Positions 8,990 to 19,166 of a DNA stretch of 31,375 nt are shown in pieces. Both the position numbers and the translations under genes were made by a program. Positions within the stretch are counted from its first letter, which is position 1, and each line of letters begins with the position of its first letter. Source of the stretch: Gnetum montanum (taxonomy: Eukaryota > Streptophyta > Gnetopsida > Gnetales > Gnetaceae); the NCBI GenBank assembly GCA_015680685.1, contig MNCI01002905.1, positions 42,756 to 74,130 of the forward strand. The letters are read 5' to 3'. Under the pieces are notes generated by a model. That model was not told where the DNA came from. It was given only the letters and a program-made list of their open reading frames with translations, and did no database searches.

Positions 8990-9262
8990 GCCTTCAAGCT
9001 TTAGTCATGCTAGGGAATGTCATGACTTAGCTTGATTTTTGTTGGAGAAGTACTAGGCTCGAAATTTTGTGGTGTTTCAACATCTTTATCTAGGGAATTA
9101 TGTCTTTGCCTGATGAAATACATCTACTATTTTGCATAGACATCTTTGCCTATGCTACCTATGGGAAAGACTTCTTTGGTATGAAAAATACGTCTCTTCC
9201 ATAGGGTCCAAAAATGAAACTACTTTTTTTCATGTTGGGAGCCTCTGGATGCCTCTAAACAA
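8990..9262 (-). mobile_element. Truncated LTR fragment of the AGACATCT family (copia-type)
   Basis: About 9060-9260 matches 15235-15440 with moderate divergence, including the shared string AGACATCTTTGCCTATGCTA and the block CATGTTGGGAGCCTC. On the minus strand a polypurine run, AAGAAGGGGGAGA, lies just upstream (9292-9280). This would therefore be the start of a 3' LTR whose remainder is cut off near the gypsy element boundary. Confidence 0.5.
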
Positions 9263-9279
9263 TACATAAGTTGTGTCTC

Positions 9280-9292
9280 CCCCTTCTTGGAC
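9280..9292 (-). promoter_or_regulatory. Polypurine-tract-like sequence
   Basis: Minus-strand AAGAAGGGGGAGA stands in AT-rich sequence about 20 bp before the proposed LTR fragment start. It is a typical plus-strand primer sequence of plant LTR elements. Confidence 0.45.
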
Positions 9293-11559
9293 ATGACCAA
9301 AAAGGATGATGCATATAAACTTGTATCTAAAAGATATATCATTTTAGGACAAAAACATATAATTATGAAGAGCCATTGCATAATGTGTGCAACACTATCT
9401 TCTTGTATGGTCAATAGCCAAAATAATTCATTCAAACACTTGTAAAAATGTTTCATAATATAATTGTGCATAACAAAAAAACATTTTACAAGGGAACCAT
9501 ATGAAGAGTACACATCTTATTAATTTCATAAGTCTAATGAACTAAAATGAGTGTTTATCAAAAGTGGTCCTTCATCTATCCACAACAATAAGAAACATAC
9601 TTGATTAAAGCTTTTCAAAAGATCTTTAAGAGTAAGTAGCCTTTCTCTAAACCAATATTCTTCTAAGAATTCAAGAGTAATTTCAAGTGAGGAAAAAGCA
9701 TGCATATTCAATGTTTAAGCAATACATCTTATCATGCTAAAAAAGTCAAAATATATCAAAATATCATAACCAATCATCTAGAAAATTCATAAACTAATAT
9801 ATGATAAAAAATTACCTCTATATATATTTGCAAAAAAGGATCTTAGGCACTTAAAATGATACATTCTCAACATACAAAAGGTTAGACATGAACCATTAAA
9901 TCCTAAACATAGTGCTCACAAGTAAGTTTATATAACATATAAAGTTCAAGAGCTTTCATCAATAAAGACCATCTTTAGATAAAGATTGATAAATAGATGT
10001 CTTCTTTTGTTTTACTAGATAAAATATGCTCTTCCTTGTCTGTTGTCTGATATAGGTGCTAGAGATAGAAAGCTAAGCAATTATGATATCATATCTTTGA
10101 GAGAATCACTCAAGACTTCCCCTACATATATGACCCATCTTTTGAAACATCTATTGTAGAGAGATTGATACTAATTGTTATTCTCCTCTTGAGCCTTTTA
10201 CGATCTTCATGACGTAAAGATATTCTAAGATCAAGCATGGATACTAAGGTCTTCCATTATTTATATCAAAACAAGTCTAAAACACTCCCAATCATGACAA
10301 GAATCATCACAAGAACATAGACATAAACATCACACATACTTTGAGAATCACAAAAGGGACTAGGTGATGTCTCCATAAATCTAGAGTGTTATATCAAGAT
10401 TAGTTTTGAGGCCTCTTATAAAATTAGCAAATAATTCCTATTTAAATGTTTCTTTTCTCAAAATATACATGAATTACATTAAAGGTATGAAATCCATTGC
10501 TTAATTATCAAAAATCAGAAAAAATTCAAAAGAAATAGGACTTTATGAATTCATAGGGAAGCAAATATGCCAAATCATATGGAAAATAATACATATATGT
10601 TTAAACAACAACAAATGTTCAACAATACTATTTTGATCCATGAATTATATTCAAGGGTTTTAAACCACTTGAAGCTAATACAATCTAGTTAAGAATATAA
10701 AATATGATTTATCAATAAAAAATTTAAAGTAGCACAAGCTTCCATTCAATCATGAACTAATCAAGTTATTTTTCATCACATCATGCTCATACGTACATAA
10801 AAGATAGCATAATCACATCTACATAGATGGTAGCATTTTATCTGACAACCAATAATGCCTCACTCATATCAAATATGCTTATCTTAATATCTGTAGAACC
10901 TAGAGCTAATTTTCCATAGTCTTAAAATATATTAAATACTTACCTCTACTTACCTTTCTTGTCAAAGAGAGAAAAGATGTTTATAATGCTAGAGAATGAG
11001 ATTCCTCTTTCGAGGTTTCTCATCTTATGCAAACTTCCTCAATCTTCAAGGCTTAAATATCTCTCACAAATTTTTTGGAGAGTGTCTTCTTATTCTCATC
11101 CTTCTTTTTCTTGATTCTCTAAACTTTCTTCACTCCCTTGTCCTTCTAAGTTTTCCTATGGTCCTACAAGATTTCCTTTCTTAACACATTTGTATGAGAC
11201 CAAGGAGTCTGATGATATGACTAGGTATTCAAGTGATAATATTTTAAATTATAATTCCATTACTTGTGTCCTAGCCTATTATAGTAGTAACATCTAATGT
11301 TTCTATTGTCATTAAAGTAACTTACCTTTGGAGTTACCTTTTGATTGCCTATAGTGCTAGTGTTTACCTCAAAATTTGGGGTGGTCTCTTGTTTAGATGA
11401 GGTTGATGTAGATACTAGTTCCTATTGACAACATCCTAGATCTTTTTTTTTTTGGACTTATTCCTTGCCCAAGAACTATCTAAAGAGATTCTTTTCCCTT
11501 AACCAGCCTCCCATTCACATTAAGTTCATCATCTTAGGTATCAATGTCATCATTGGTGA
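9293..11559 (-). other. AT-rich degenerate DNA, no recognisable gene
   Basis: About 2.3 kb of AT-rich sequence without an open frame over 100 codons. I could not recognise reverse transcriptase, integrase or any other domain in the short open stretches. Its position between a copia-type gag tail (right) and a polypurine tract (left) makes it the expected place for copia pol, so it may be a very decayed pol, but nothing in it proves that. Confidence 0.4.
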
Positions 11560-11695
11560 AAGCCATATAGACGAGATGTAAATCATTTGCATTGTCATTC
11601 ACCTCTTCTTCACTTTTCTCTTTATTATCCCAACTCAAGTAGAAGTTGGTCTTTCTCATCTCCTCATCATTTTTATCCTTTTGTTGTAACCTATC
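11560..11695 (-). pseudogene. Ty1/copia gag C-terminal remnant
   Basis: On the minus strand the translation runs FYLSWDNKEKSEEEVNDNAN then LHLVYMAFTNDD. This resembles the acidic tail after the zinc knuckle in plant copia gag (a TWD/E-rich stretch followed by a hydrophobic L-x-x-MA segment and D/E residues). It is in the same orientation as the copia primer site at 14441. It is cut on its right by the TGTTGG end at 11697, and stops follow to its left. Confidence 0.5.
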
Positions 11696-12955
11696 TGTTG
11701 GTGACCGTTTGGGACGCGACCGCCAACGAGTGTCCTCGAACAGGATTTAGGTGCCTGCTGGTCTCTGGCAACACCAAGGCCCAGATACCTCCAAATAAAC
11801 TCAGTAGTTAATGTGAGTATGTGTGTGTGCTGTTGCGGCGTGCGGTTGTGAGAAATGTAACGATTGCGTTGCATGTAAACTACAAATGACTTACTTTAAA
11901 GAGATTCAGCCAACTTTGTCAAGTACTGTGAGTTGTTGAAAATTTCCTATTTTGTTCAACTGCCTAGTCTACGCGGTCCTTATAATACCTACTTGTAACA
12001 AATAAAATTTTGCAAAAACATTTGAGCACAACTCCGCAATCTACTCCTAATTTTCCCCAGAGAAAGAGATAGTTCCACAAGAAAACTAGAAATAGAGCAA
12101 GATTCGATGGAAATAAGCAGAAAAGAAAAGAAAGCAGATTTGTGTAGACCTCAAATATTTAAACAAGGTAAAATGACACGAGTAAACACTTCGCAATAAA
12201 GCTATCCCAAATTCAATATCTACGAATTGTTCAAACTTCCAAGGCTCAAACAAGCAATATCTTCAAGACAATCCTACTATGCTACCAAAAATTGCTGCGT
12301 AAACTACCACGTACGAGACTCCATTTTGACTAGATAATAGATGTCAACGATTGCATTCAAACAGAACCTTTAAAAGACTTGACAATTTCTGATTGAAATA
12401 CCACGAGAATTCACTTTAAAGATAAAAAGAAGCTATTCTGGTCCCATCAAAATACCAAAGATTTTCTGAACCCTCTCGACTACTGAATTGTTCAACGGCG
12501 TGACTACAAACAGAGGCTCTCTTACAACAATCCCAATAGCAGTTCCCACACGTTGCACAATAATGAAATTTACTACTAAAATGCTCTTAAGGCTTTTAAA
12601 CACAAGCGCTTCTATGGCAAAATTTTAATAGAAATTTCTATCGGGCAACAAGAACAGTAAGAGCAATCTAAAAATCCCAAAATTACTTGCCAAGGATGAT
12701 ACTATCTAAACCACTAGCTAAACAATTTAAACAAAACAAAAAATGAAATGCATAACTCACAGGACCATGACAAAGAGGCTGAAATCTTTATTCTAGCAAG
12801 CCATCTCACAAGCAATTGTTCACAATTTCTTCTTTACAAAGCTCATCTCAAGACTCAAAGTGTCTCCAAGTGATCCCAATGTCTTCTCAAAAGTGTGATG
12901 TATGAGACTCCAATGTGATGATGATATCAAGTGATGATCCCCCCTCCTTGAGGCC

Positions 12956-12963
12956 TTTTTATA
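12956..12963 (-). promoter_or_regulatory. TATA box
   Basis: Minus-strand TATAAAAA in the context CCCTATAAAAAGGCC, followed downstream by sequence fitting a transcription start. It stands left of two tandem-repeat blocks (about 13040-13100 and 13152-13553). Confidence 0.5.
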
Positions 12964-13039
12964 GGGTTCCAAGGTAGGTAGGGAAGTTACAAATTTAAAA
13001 ATATCTCACCTAACTTCTCTCCCAAGTAACATGGCCAAC

Positions 13040-13100
13040 CAATTAGGAGATTACTTGCCCAATAAGTTAGGAGGTTACTTGCCCAACAAGTTAGGTAAGT
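13040..13100. repeat. Short tandem repeat, unit about 27 bp
   Basis: AAGTTAGGAGGTTACTTGCC-type units are repeated two to three times (AATTAGGAGATTACTTG, AAGTTAGGAGGTTACTTG, AAGTTAGGTAAGTTAC). They lie between the TATA box and the main minisatellite. Confidence 0.75.
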
Positions 13101-13151
13101 TACAACAATTTTGGGTGGTTTCAACCACTAAAGAGACAAAAAAGCTACAAT

Positions 13152-13553
13152 GGACAAGTGTCCTATTCCATGGCCAAGTGTCTTCATTCAGTTGTCAAGT
13201 GTCTTCATGTAGTTTCCAAGTGTCTTCATGCAGTTGCCAAGTGTCTTCACTCAGTCGCCAAGTGTCTTCACTCAGTCGCCAAGTGTTCACCATGGAGAGA
13301 AACAAGTTGCAGTTGACACGTGTCCCATGTAGTTGACAAATGGCCTTTTAGTCACCAAGTGTCTTCGTTCAGTTGACAAGTGGTCACCATGGAGATAAAC
13401 AAGTTGTAGGTGACAAGTGTCCTTGGTGGTTGAGAAGTAGCCCATTTAGTTGACAAGTGGCCATTTTGGAGACAAAAAGGCTATAGTTGACAAGTGGCCT
13501 TTGTGGTGGTTATAACCACAAAAGAAATAAAAATGCTGCATCTGACACGTGTC
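13152..13553. repeat. ACAAGTGTC minisatellite with G-box palindromes
   Basis: About fifteen copies of an ACAAGTGTC/ACAAGTGGC core occur. Near 13180-13290 they are regular at about 21 bp (CAAGTGTCTTCAYKCAGTYG). Two copies are perfect 10-bp palindromes GACACGTGTC (13315-13324 and 13544-13553), containing the CACGTG G-box core bound by plant bZIP and bHLH factors. The plus-strand open frame here (13031-13336) is repeat-derived and not a gene. Confidence 0.85.
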
Positions 13554-13799
13554 TTCATAATAATCCAAATTAAAATTAATTATAAATATTCTAGTTTTAA
13601 CTATCATAGGAAGTTACAACTTCCATAGGAATAAAAGGGATAATAGCCAAATGTCTCCTTTTATAGGATGTCACACAAATATCCCATAATTTTCTTTTCC
13701 TATTTAAATCATAAAATATTTTCTTTACATCATAGTAATAGAGATAGTAATCATAATAAATATATATCTATTGGTCCCTAACTTGAAGAAATTAATCCA

Positions 13800-14097
13800 N
13801 NNNNNNNNNNNNNNNNNNNNNNNNNNNNNNNNNNNNNNNNNNNNNNNNNNNNNNNNNNNNNNNNNNNNNNNNNNNNNNNNNNNNNNNNNNNNNNNNNNNN
13901 NNNNNNNNNNNNNNNNNNNNNNNNNNNNNNNNNNNNNNNNNNNNNNNNNNNNNNNNNNNNNNNNNNNNNNNNNNNNNNNNNNNNNNNNNNNNNNNNNNNN
14001 NNNNNNNNNNNNNNNNNNNNNNNNNNNNNNNNNNNNNNNNNNNNNNNNNNNNNNNNNNNNNNNNNNNNNNNNNNNNNNNNNNNNNNNNNNNNNNNNN
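13800..14097. other. Assembly gap (298 Ns)
   Basis: All bases are N. Open frames crossing it are meaningless. The right end of the LTR-like insertion and the 5' part of the copia gag may lie inside it. Confidence 0.99.
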
Positions 14098-14440
14098 TCA
14101 TCATTGAGAACTTTAATTTTTATTTTCTTAGCATGTAAAGCATCTTTTATCTCAATGCAAAATGTTGAAAAGAAAAAACTTTGTGGAAAACTATCCCATA
14201 CCTTTCTTCAAAGGAAACATCATTCAGATAATCACAAGTTTTATCAACTTTACAAGCATAGTCTTCTTTATTTCTAAATGTAAAGAAGGGAATGAGAGAC
14301 TCAACTATATATTAGAAGTGATATATGAATTAAGCACACCAATTGATGAAGCATATTAGTTTCTTTGCCCAGATGTGTCTGATGTTGATTGTCCATTCCA
14401 TGTTCACTATTGAAGATTGATGTAGAGTGCATGAGTACTA
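14098..14440 (-). other. 5' internal region of the copia-type element
   Basis: This sequence follows the primer site on the minus strand, where leader and gag start are expected. I see only short open stretches and no confident gag domain. Confidence 0.35.
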
Positions 14441-14453
14441 GTCTTTGATACCA
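14441..14453 (-). promoter_or_regulatory. Met-tRNA-type primer binding site
   Basis: Minus-strand TGGTATCAAAGAC differs by one base within the first ten from TGGTATCAGAGC, the common plant primer site complementary to initiator Met tRNA. It starts two bases after the LTR end at 14456. Confidence 0.75.
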
Positions 14454-14455
14454 CT

Positions 14456-15440
14456 TGAGAATCATTGAACTTAGAAGGGGGGATGAATAAGTTCCCCAAA
14501 TTAAACCTATGTAACACAAAATCACACACAAAAGTAACATGGTTCCCCAACTTGGGTATTCCACACTTGAAGGGTAGATCGCTAGCACACCTTGGGACTT
14601 TGTTACTGTCAAATGTGGTTGAATGATCCACATCCTGTATAGTCTTCAAGCCTTGCTCCAAATTGTTGTGCCACAACACTAGCCACTCAACCCTACAAGG
14701 TCCCGTCAAGTTTGGAATATGGTTTCTAGGTTTCCACAACCTTTACAACCTTGAGCTCCACTCCATATTGTTGTATCGCAACACCAAAAACTCAATCTAG
14801 CAGGATCCCAACAAGCTCAAGCAAGATGCCTTCTCACAACAAGCACATCAATCTTGCAAGACAACAAAAGAGAAAAATTACAAGGGATGAATGCAACTTA
14901 GTTTGATGATCCTTATACGTTGACGTACAACACACTTTACAATGAACAAATGATGATACAATGAAGAGCAACAAAGATTACAATGATTCACAAAATGATT
15001 GTACAATAAATGCACATAAGCTTGCATATTTCCCAATGCATATGATGTCTTATTATAGCTTCCATGTTTCTAAATCCATCTTGGAACTCATTCAATGGCT
15101 AGGCAATGGTCAACAACAGTCATGGAAGATGTCTTCTTTGTTCTTGAGATGTCTTTCTGCCTTTGCCTTCAATTCTAGGAAGAGGTCTTTATCTGGAAAA
15201 GATGTCTCTCTAAAATCTCCATTTTAAAAAATGTCTTTTTTTTAGAGAAAGACATCTTTCTGCAACTAGCCTGTATTCTGTGAAGACATCTTTGTTTGGA
15301 AAAAGAAATCTTTGCCTATGCTACCTACTAGAAAGACATCTTTGGTATGGGAAAGATGTCTCTTCTGTAGGGGCCAAAAATGAAACTTCTTATTTTCATG
15401 TTGGGAGCCTCCAAATGCCTCCAAACAAGTCCCCATAAAT
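14456..15440 (-). mobile_element. 5' LTR of a minus-strand copia-type element (right edge uncertain)
   Basis: The plus strand begins TGAGAATCATTGAACTTAG then AAGGGGGGATGAATAAG, an LTR-terminus pattern common in plants. A weak minus-strand TATAATAA lies at 15057-15050. Upstream of it (15130-15380) the sequence is full of AGACATCT/AGATGTCT motifs. Homology to 9060-9262 ends near 15440, but a third copy at 16070-16390 continues the match beyond that point, so the true LTR start may lie further right. Confidence 0.55.
15120..15380. repeat. AGACATCT/AGATGTCT motif cluster in U3
   Basis: Repeated GACATCTTT and AAGATGTCT octamers recur irregularly every 15-40 bp. Similar clusters occur at 9090-9205, 16065-16225 and 25265-25475. 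AGACGTCT, one variant, is a perfect palindrome. Confidence 0.7.
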
Positions 15441-16560
15441 CTTATAACCTCCTAGACTCATCAAAATGATTCAAAAAAACTTCTAAACATGCCAAAACAT
15501 CCAAGAATTGTCCTCAATAAAAATAGGCACATTTTTCTTGAATTCTTTGTATTCATCCATTCTCCCTTAAGTCCTTGTGATTCCAAATCTGCTTATGAGT
15601 CCTTGAGTCCTTTCCTCTTGCTCCTGTAAACACAACAACTATGCAAACATCCTTGCACTCCATTTTCCTTAATGTTTTGACATACCAAGAGATCAACATA
15701 AGATACAATTAATAGAAATATCTTCCATAACTTGGAACTAAGATTTCAACTGATAAGTGAGATACAAAAGAATAGAACGCATAGAAAAACACACCACAAG
15801 ATGATCTTGGAGGTACAACCACTATTTAGATTCAGTCAATGTGCTCACTCTCTCTCTCTTACTCAACTCTCCACTCTCAAGAACATTTTCTCTCACTCAT
15901 TCCCATACAAGCTTTCTCCCTCTTATGGATGGATACATACATAATTATAAAGATCCAAAATCCTAGGAAGGTTTCTATTTTCCTTCCTTGATGTTTCCCA
16001 TAAGGATCTAGAGTCTTTTAGATGTTTCCCAATTGAAACACCATGTTGGATCTTTTTCCCTTACCATCTAAGATGTCTCTAGCTTTTTTGGGACGTCTAC
16101 TATGAAAACCCATCTCTCAGGTAAGATGTCTACTATTTTTGGTAGACATATCATCTATTTCTAAGATGTATATACCTCTAGTAAAACATCTTAGCTTAGA
16201 CATCTAAGTTTCTAGTGAGACGTCTAACCTATAAGTCCTAAAATTAAAAATGCTCATTGTAATGCTTGGAACCTCCAAATGTCTCAAAACAAGTTCTCAT
16301 AGATTTTGAAATCCCCTAGACTCATCAAAATGACCCTAAAACACCTAGAAACATGCCAAAACATCCAGGGATCATCATCAATAAAATAAACATAATAAGA
16401 CACACAAAAATAGAACACACTCATCTAGGTCCTCTTTAAGCACAAAACCTACAAAAACAACTTATAGGAAAAAGCATAAGAAAATCAAAAAAATTTAAAG
16501 AATTAGTATTACCTCTCTAAAGGGCATGGATTTATGTCTTATCAACCTCTATGATTTACA
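15441..16560. mobile_element. Repeat-derived spacer with a third copy of the AGACATCT LTR sequence
   Basis: Positions 16220-16390 match 15370-15535 (shared TCATCAAAATGA, ACATGCCAAAACATCCA), preceded by another AGACATCT cluster at 16065-16225. I see no coding capacity in the rest. It probably represents a second, older or duplicated LTR of the same family. Confidence 0.5.
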
Positions 16561-16599
16561 TATATTTTTCCTTGGATATCTTGTGAAGTGCATATTCCC

Positions 16600-17700
16600 A
16601 TTACTTGTGTTTCCATTCTCCATACTTGAAGCACTAAATATTAGATGAGTTACTACCTTGACCCTTGCCTTCCTCACCTTGGTCCTTCTTGGTCTTATCC
16701 TTTTCTATTTTCTTATCATGGTTGTCATTCTTATCTTTAGATTTGAACTTAGATTTCTTTTCAAATTTGGATCCCTTCTCCTTAGAAGTTTGTTTTCTCC
16801 TATTTCCAAATCCACTTACTTTTTCCTCAACCTTGAGTATCAAATCATAAGCCTCATCAAGATTTTATGGCTCATAAAAAACTAATTTTTATTGATACAT
16901 CATTTTGAAACCTCCTAAAAAGATTGAAACCTATTCATAATTCTCATAATTTATCATAGCTTAATGGAATAGATTACAAAATTCAATGTAAAATTATTTT
17001 ACATCCTTATCACCTTGCCTTAGGAATTTTAACTTCATAATGGTCTCTTATCTTTGATGAAACTATTCAAATTCTCTTTTCAACTTGTATTTCATCAAAG
17101 GCCAATCTTTGATGGATTGACCTTTTTATCTTTCATCATCTTAGAACTTCTTCTTCCATCAAGTAGAAGCCATACCTTCTAAACTAGATTCAGTAATAGA
17201 TACTTATTTGGTATCTTTTCCAACTCAAATTTCTTCTTAATTGTCTTCAACCAACTTGAAAAAGCATTAGTATCAACTACACCATTGAAAGGCTTCAACT
17301 TAACATACAATAGTCTAGCAACATTATGAAATGATCTAGCAAGCCTTACTTTGTCCTCCTCATCAAACTTTCTTAGAGAAGAAGTAGTTATCATTGTTGG
17401 AATCCTAAAAATTATCATTTAAGGAATAATATTTCCTTCCATTGAAATATTTGGTTGATGAGTTCCTACACCCCCATAGTTGAATTGTTCTTCCTTATCA
17501 TATGCTTCATCTCCACCTAGTTATGAAACTTCTTCATTTGAATGCACATGCTCATCACCTCCACATGTCTAGATATGACTAGGACTACATTTCTATCTAC
17601 CTTTGTGTTGATTTCATCCAACCAAGCAACCATCATCTAGAAGGTAAACTTCATGCTCTTCATGTCTTTATTTATGGCTTACATTTGTTTCTTTTGAGAT
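16600..17700 (-). pseudogene. gag: Ty3/gypsy gag pseudogene
   Basis: Reading leftwards: FDEEDKVRLARSFHNVARL, LKPFNGVVDTNAFSSWLKTI (a capsid-start pattern), a WWKKKF-containing stretch matching the W-rich core of Retrotrans_gag, KREFE, DEAYDLILKVEEKV, a Lys-rich basic tail (16843-16634), and CFKYGEW at about 16615, a relic of a CCHC knuckle in which the second Cys is Tyr. Stops and at least one frameshift break it: 17418-17179 and 16843-16634 are in different frames. It lies directly downstream of the primer site and LTR at 17757-18087. No pol follows, because the element is truncated near 16560. Confidence 0.75.
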
Positions 17701-17756
17701 ATCATCTAAAATTATCAAAAACCTCTACCAAGTCCAAGCAATACTAAATGCAAACC

Positions 17757-17768
17757 TTCAATACCAAT
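17757..17768 (-). promoter_or_regulatory. Degenerate Met-tRNA-type primer site
   Basis: Minus-strand TGGTATTGAAGG, preceded by AAT, follows two bases after the LTR end at 17771. Eight of twelve bases fit TGGTATCAGAGC. Confidence 0.55.
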
Positions 17769-17770
17769 TA

Positions 17771-18087
17771 TGTTGGAGTAGGTTAACTCTAATATTAAAA
17801 TAACCTTTCAAGAATAAATTCATATATTATTAAAAAATAATATTTTTTGCTAGAAAACAAGAAAAATAGCCATCTTTAATTATTCAAAAGAGAATATTAC
17901 AATAGGATCCCAAAATCCACAAAATATTCAAAACCTTTTAAAATACTTAAACTATGTTGTAAAGCATGATGTTCTACAACCACATAATGGTTGTTCTTAT
18001 TACAAGACACAAATGATGAAGAATCCCTTCCATAATCCAAAACTAATATCTCAACTCACCAACAATACTATAATACATAGGCCAACA
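17771..18087 (-). mobile_element. 317-bp LTR of the gypsy gag element
   Basis: It is bounded by TGTTGG at 17771 and CCAACA at 18082-18087, a 6-bp terminal inverted repeat. The primer site and gag lie to its left, so it is the 5' LTR of a minus-strand element. The next five bases, TACAA, were later used as the target of the element at 18093. Confidence 0.7.
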
Positions 18088-18092
18088 TACAA
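18088..18092. repeat. Left target-site duplication TACAA
   Basis: TACAA stands immediately before the 5' LTR at 18093. The identical TACAA follows the 3' LTR at 24959-24963. Confidence 0.95.
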
Positions 18093-18136
18093 TGATGAAG
18101 CATCAGTTGGCTATGTCTATGGGATTGTATCGACAT

Positions 18137-18234
18137 AGCTACTTCAATGTAGCCACTTTGATGTAGCTACCTCAATGCAGCTGCCTTGATGCAACCGCTT
18201 TGACACATACCCATCGACGCATACCCATCAATGC
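18137..18234. repeat. 14-bp tandem repeat in U3 (seven units)
   Basis: Seven contiguous 14-bp units begin at 18137 (AGCTACTTCAATGT) and drift to ATACCCATCAATGC. The same seven-unit array is at 24043-24140 in the 3' LTR. It stops about 50 bp before the TATA box. Confidence 0.9.
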
Positions 18235-18284
18235 ATGCAATGATGCATTGACACATACCCATTTACATAATTTCTATTTTCACC

Positions 18285-18292
18285 TATAAATA
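18285..18292 (+). promoter_or_regulatory. TATA box of the 5' LTR
   Basis: TATAAATA in the context CACCTATAAATATGTG, conserved at 24205-24212 in the 3' LTR. It marks the U3/R side of the element promoter. Confidence 0.75.
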
Positions 18293-19039
18293 TGTGTGCT
18301 CCTACCATGTATTGGCATTCTTTTGTCAATAGAGCAGTCGAACTCTTGCAATTTTATTTCGCAGTCTTAGAGAATAGTTAATGAGTGTCCGCAGTATGGA
18401 TTTGAGTCACTTGTACAATGTGTTATTTGAGTGGAAATGTACCTAGACACATTCCATGAATGGCAATAAGATCAAGATTAATTCTTATTCATTGCAGCAC
18501 TTTGACTTAGATTAAATTTACTTTTCATGCAATTTATATTCAATGTACTTAGTTAATATTTACTTTTCCATGCACATTAATCAATTGGTGGAATGAGCAT
18601 GATCAATTTCAAGTGTAAAGACATATTCCCTTGGCAATTCTAATAGTGTTATTACTTAGTTCACCTAGTAGCATAGCACTTGGTAATCCTAGTAGTGGAT
18701 ATGTGGGTTCAAGATGTGTATAGTAAGCTAGGAACAAACACACATTGCCCGTAGGCTTGTTTATACTTTACTTTCTATTGTTAATTAGATTAAATAATTA
18801 ATTTCTATATTATTGCAAGATTACCATAAGGCTGAAACAACATCAACCATCATATGCCTCACTTTGTACTAAACCATATGTGACAAAGGTACCACTAGTC
18901 CAAGTGGGAAGACAACAAATTGTGATCAATGCTTAACGATCTAGATGCACAACTAGTCCCATCCATGGAATTTAACCAAATTGTGCATGAACGCTTATGA
19001 TTCGTATGGTTAAGCATAGGGGGTACCTGCTACTCATCA

Positions 19040-19061
19040 TTAGCGCCATTACTGGGGATGG
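19040..19061 (+). promoter_or_regulatory. Asp-tRNA-type primer binding site
   Basis: TAGCGCCATTACTGGGGATG directly follows the LTR. It is a decayed form of TGGCGCCGTTGCCGGGGATG, the plant Asp-tRNA primer site. The differences are G-to-A or C-to-T transitions. Confidence 0.8.
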
Positions 19062-19166
19062 TGCTAGTTATCTAGATTAGTAGTATCATAAATAATCATT
19101 GTAAAAGTGTTAACAATTTATCTTTTAGAAAATATTAATATTTTATTTTAAGTCACAGACATTAAA

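Larger units (their letters stand above)
11697..13799 (-). mobile_element. LTR-like insertion with minisatellite U3 (right edge in or before the N gap)
   Basis: A TGTTGGTGACC end at 11697 interrupts the copia gag remnant. On the minus strand a TATA box (12963-12956) has R/U5-like AT-rich sequence downstream (11697 to about 12950) and a dense ACAAGTGTC minisatellite upstream (13152-13553). That is the layout of a long LTR transcribed leftwards. No primer site follows its left end, so it may be a solo LTR. A second TATAAAAGG (13665-13657) lies further right. The right boundary was not found. Confidence 0.5.
18093..19039 (+). mobile_element. 5' LTR of the gag-only element
   Basis: 947 bp with TGATGA/TCATCA termini. 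It contains a 14-bp tandem repeat in U3, a TATAAATA box at 18285, and an R/U5 part whose last 250 bp is homologous in reverse complement to the LTRs at 25524 and 29818. Confidence 0.92.

Noticed and set aside
9220-9711. Possible copia pol C-terminus in two minus-strand frames
   Set aside because: No RNase H or reverse transcriptase motif could be recognised. Only the polypurine-like run is supported.
13031-13336. 101-codon plus-strand frame with a Gln-Val-Ser-Ser repeat
   Set aside because: The 21-bp minisatellite unit is a multiple of three, which keeps the frame open. It lies in the proposed U3 and not in a gene.
13771-14277. 168-codon frame on plus and 108-codon frame on minus
   Set aside because: Most of both is the N gap.
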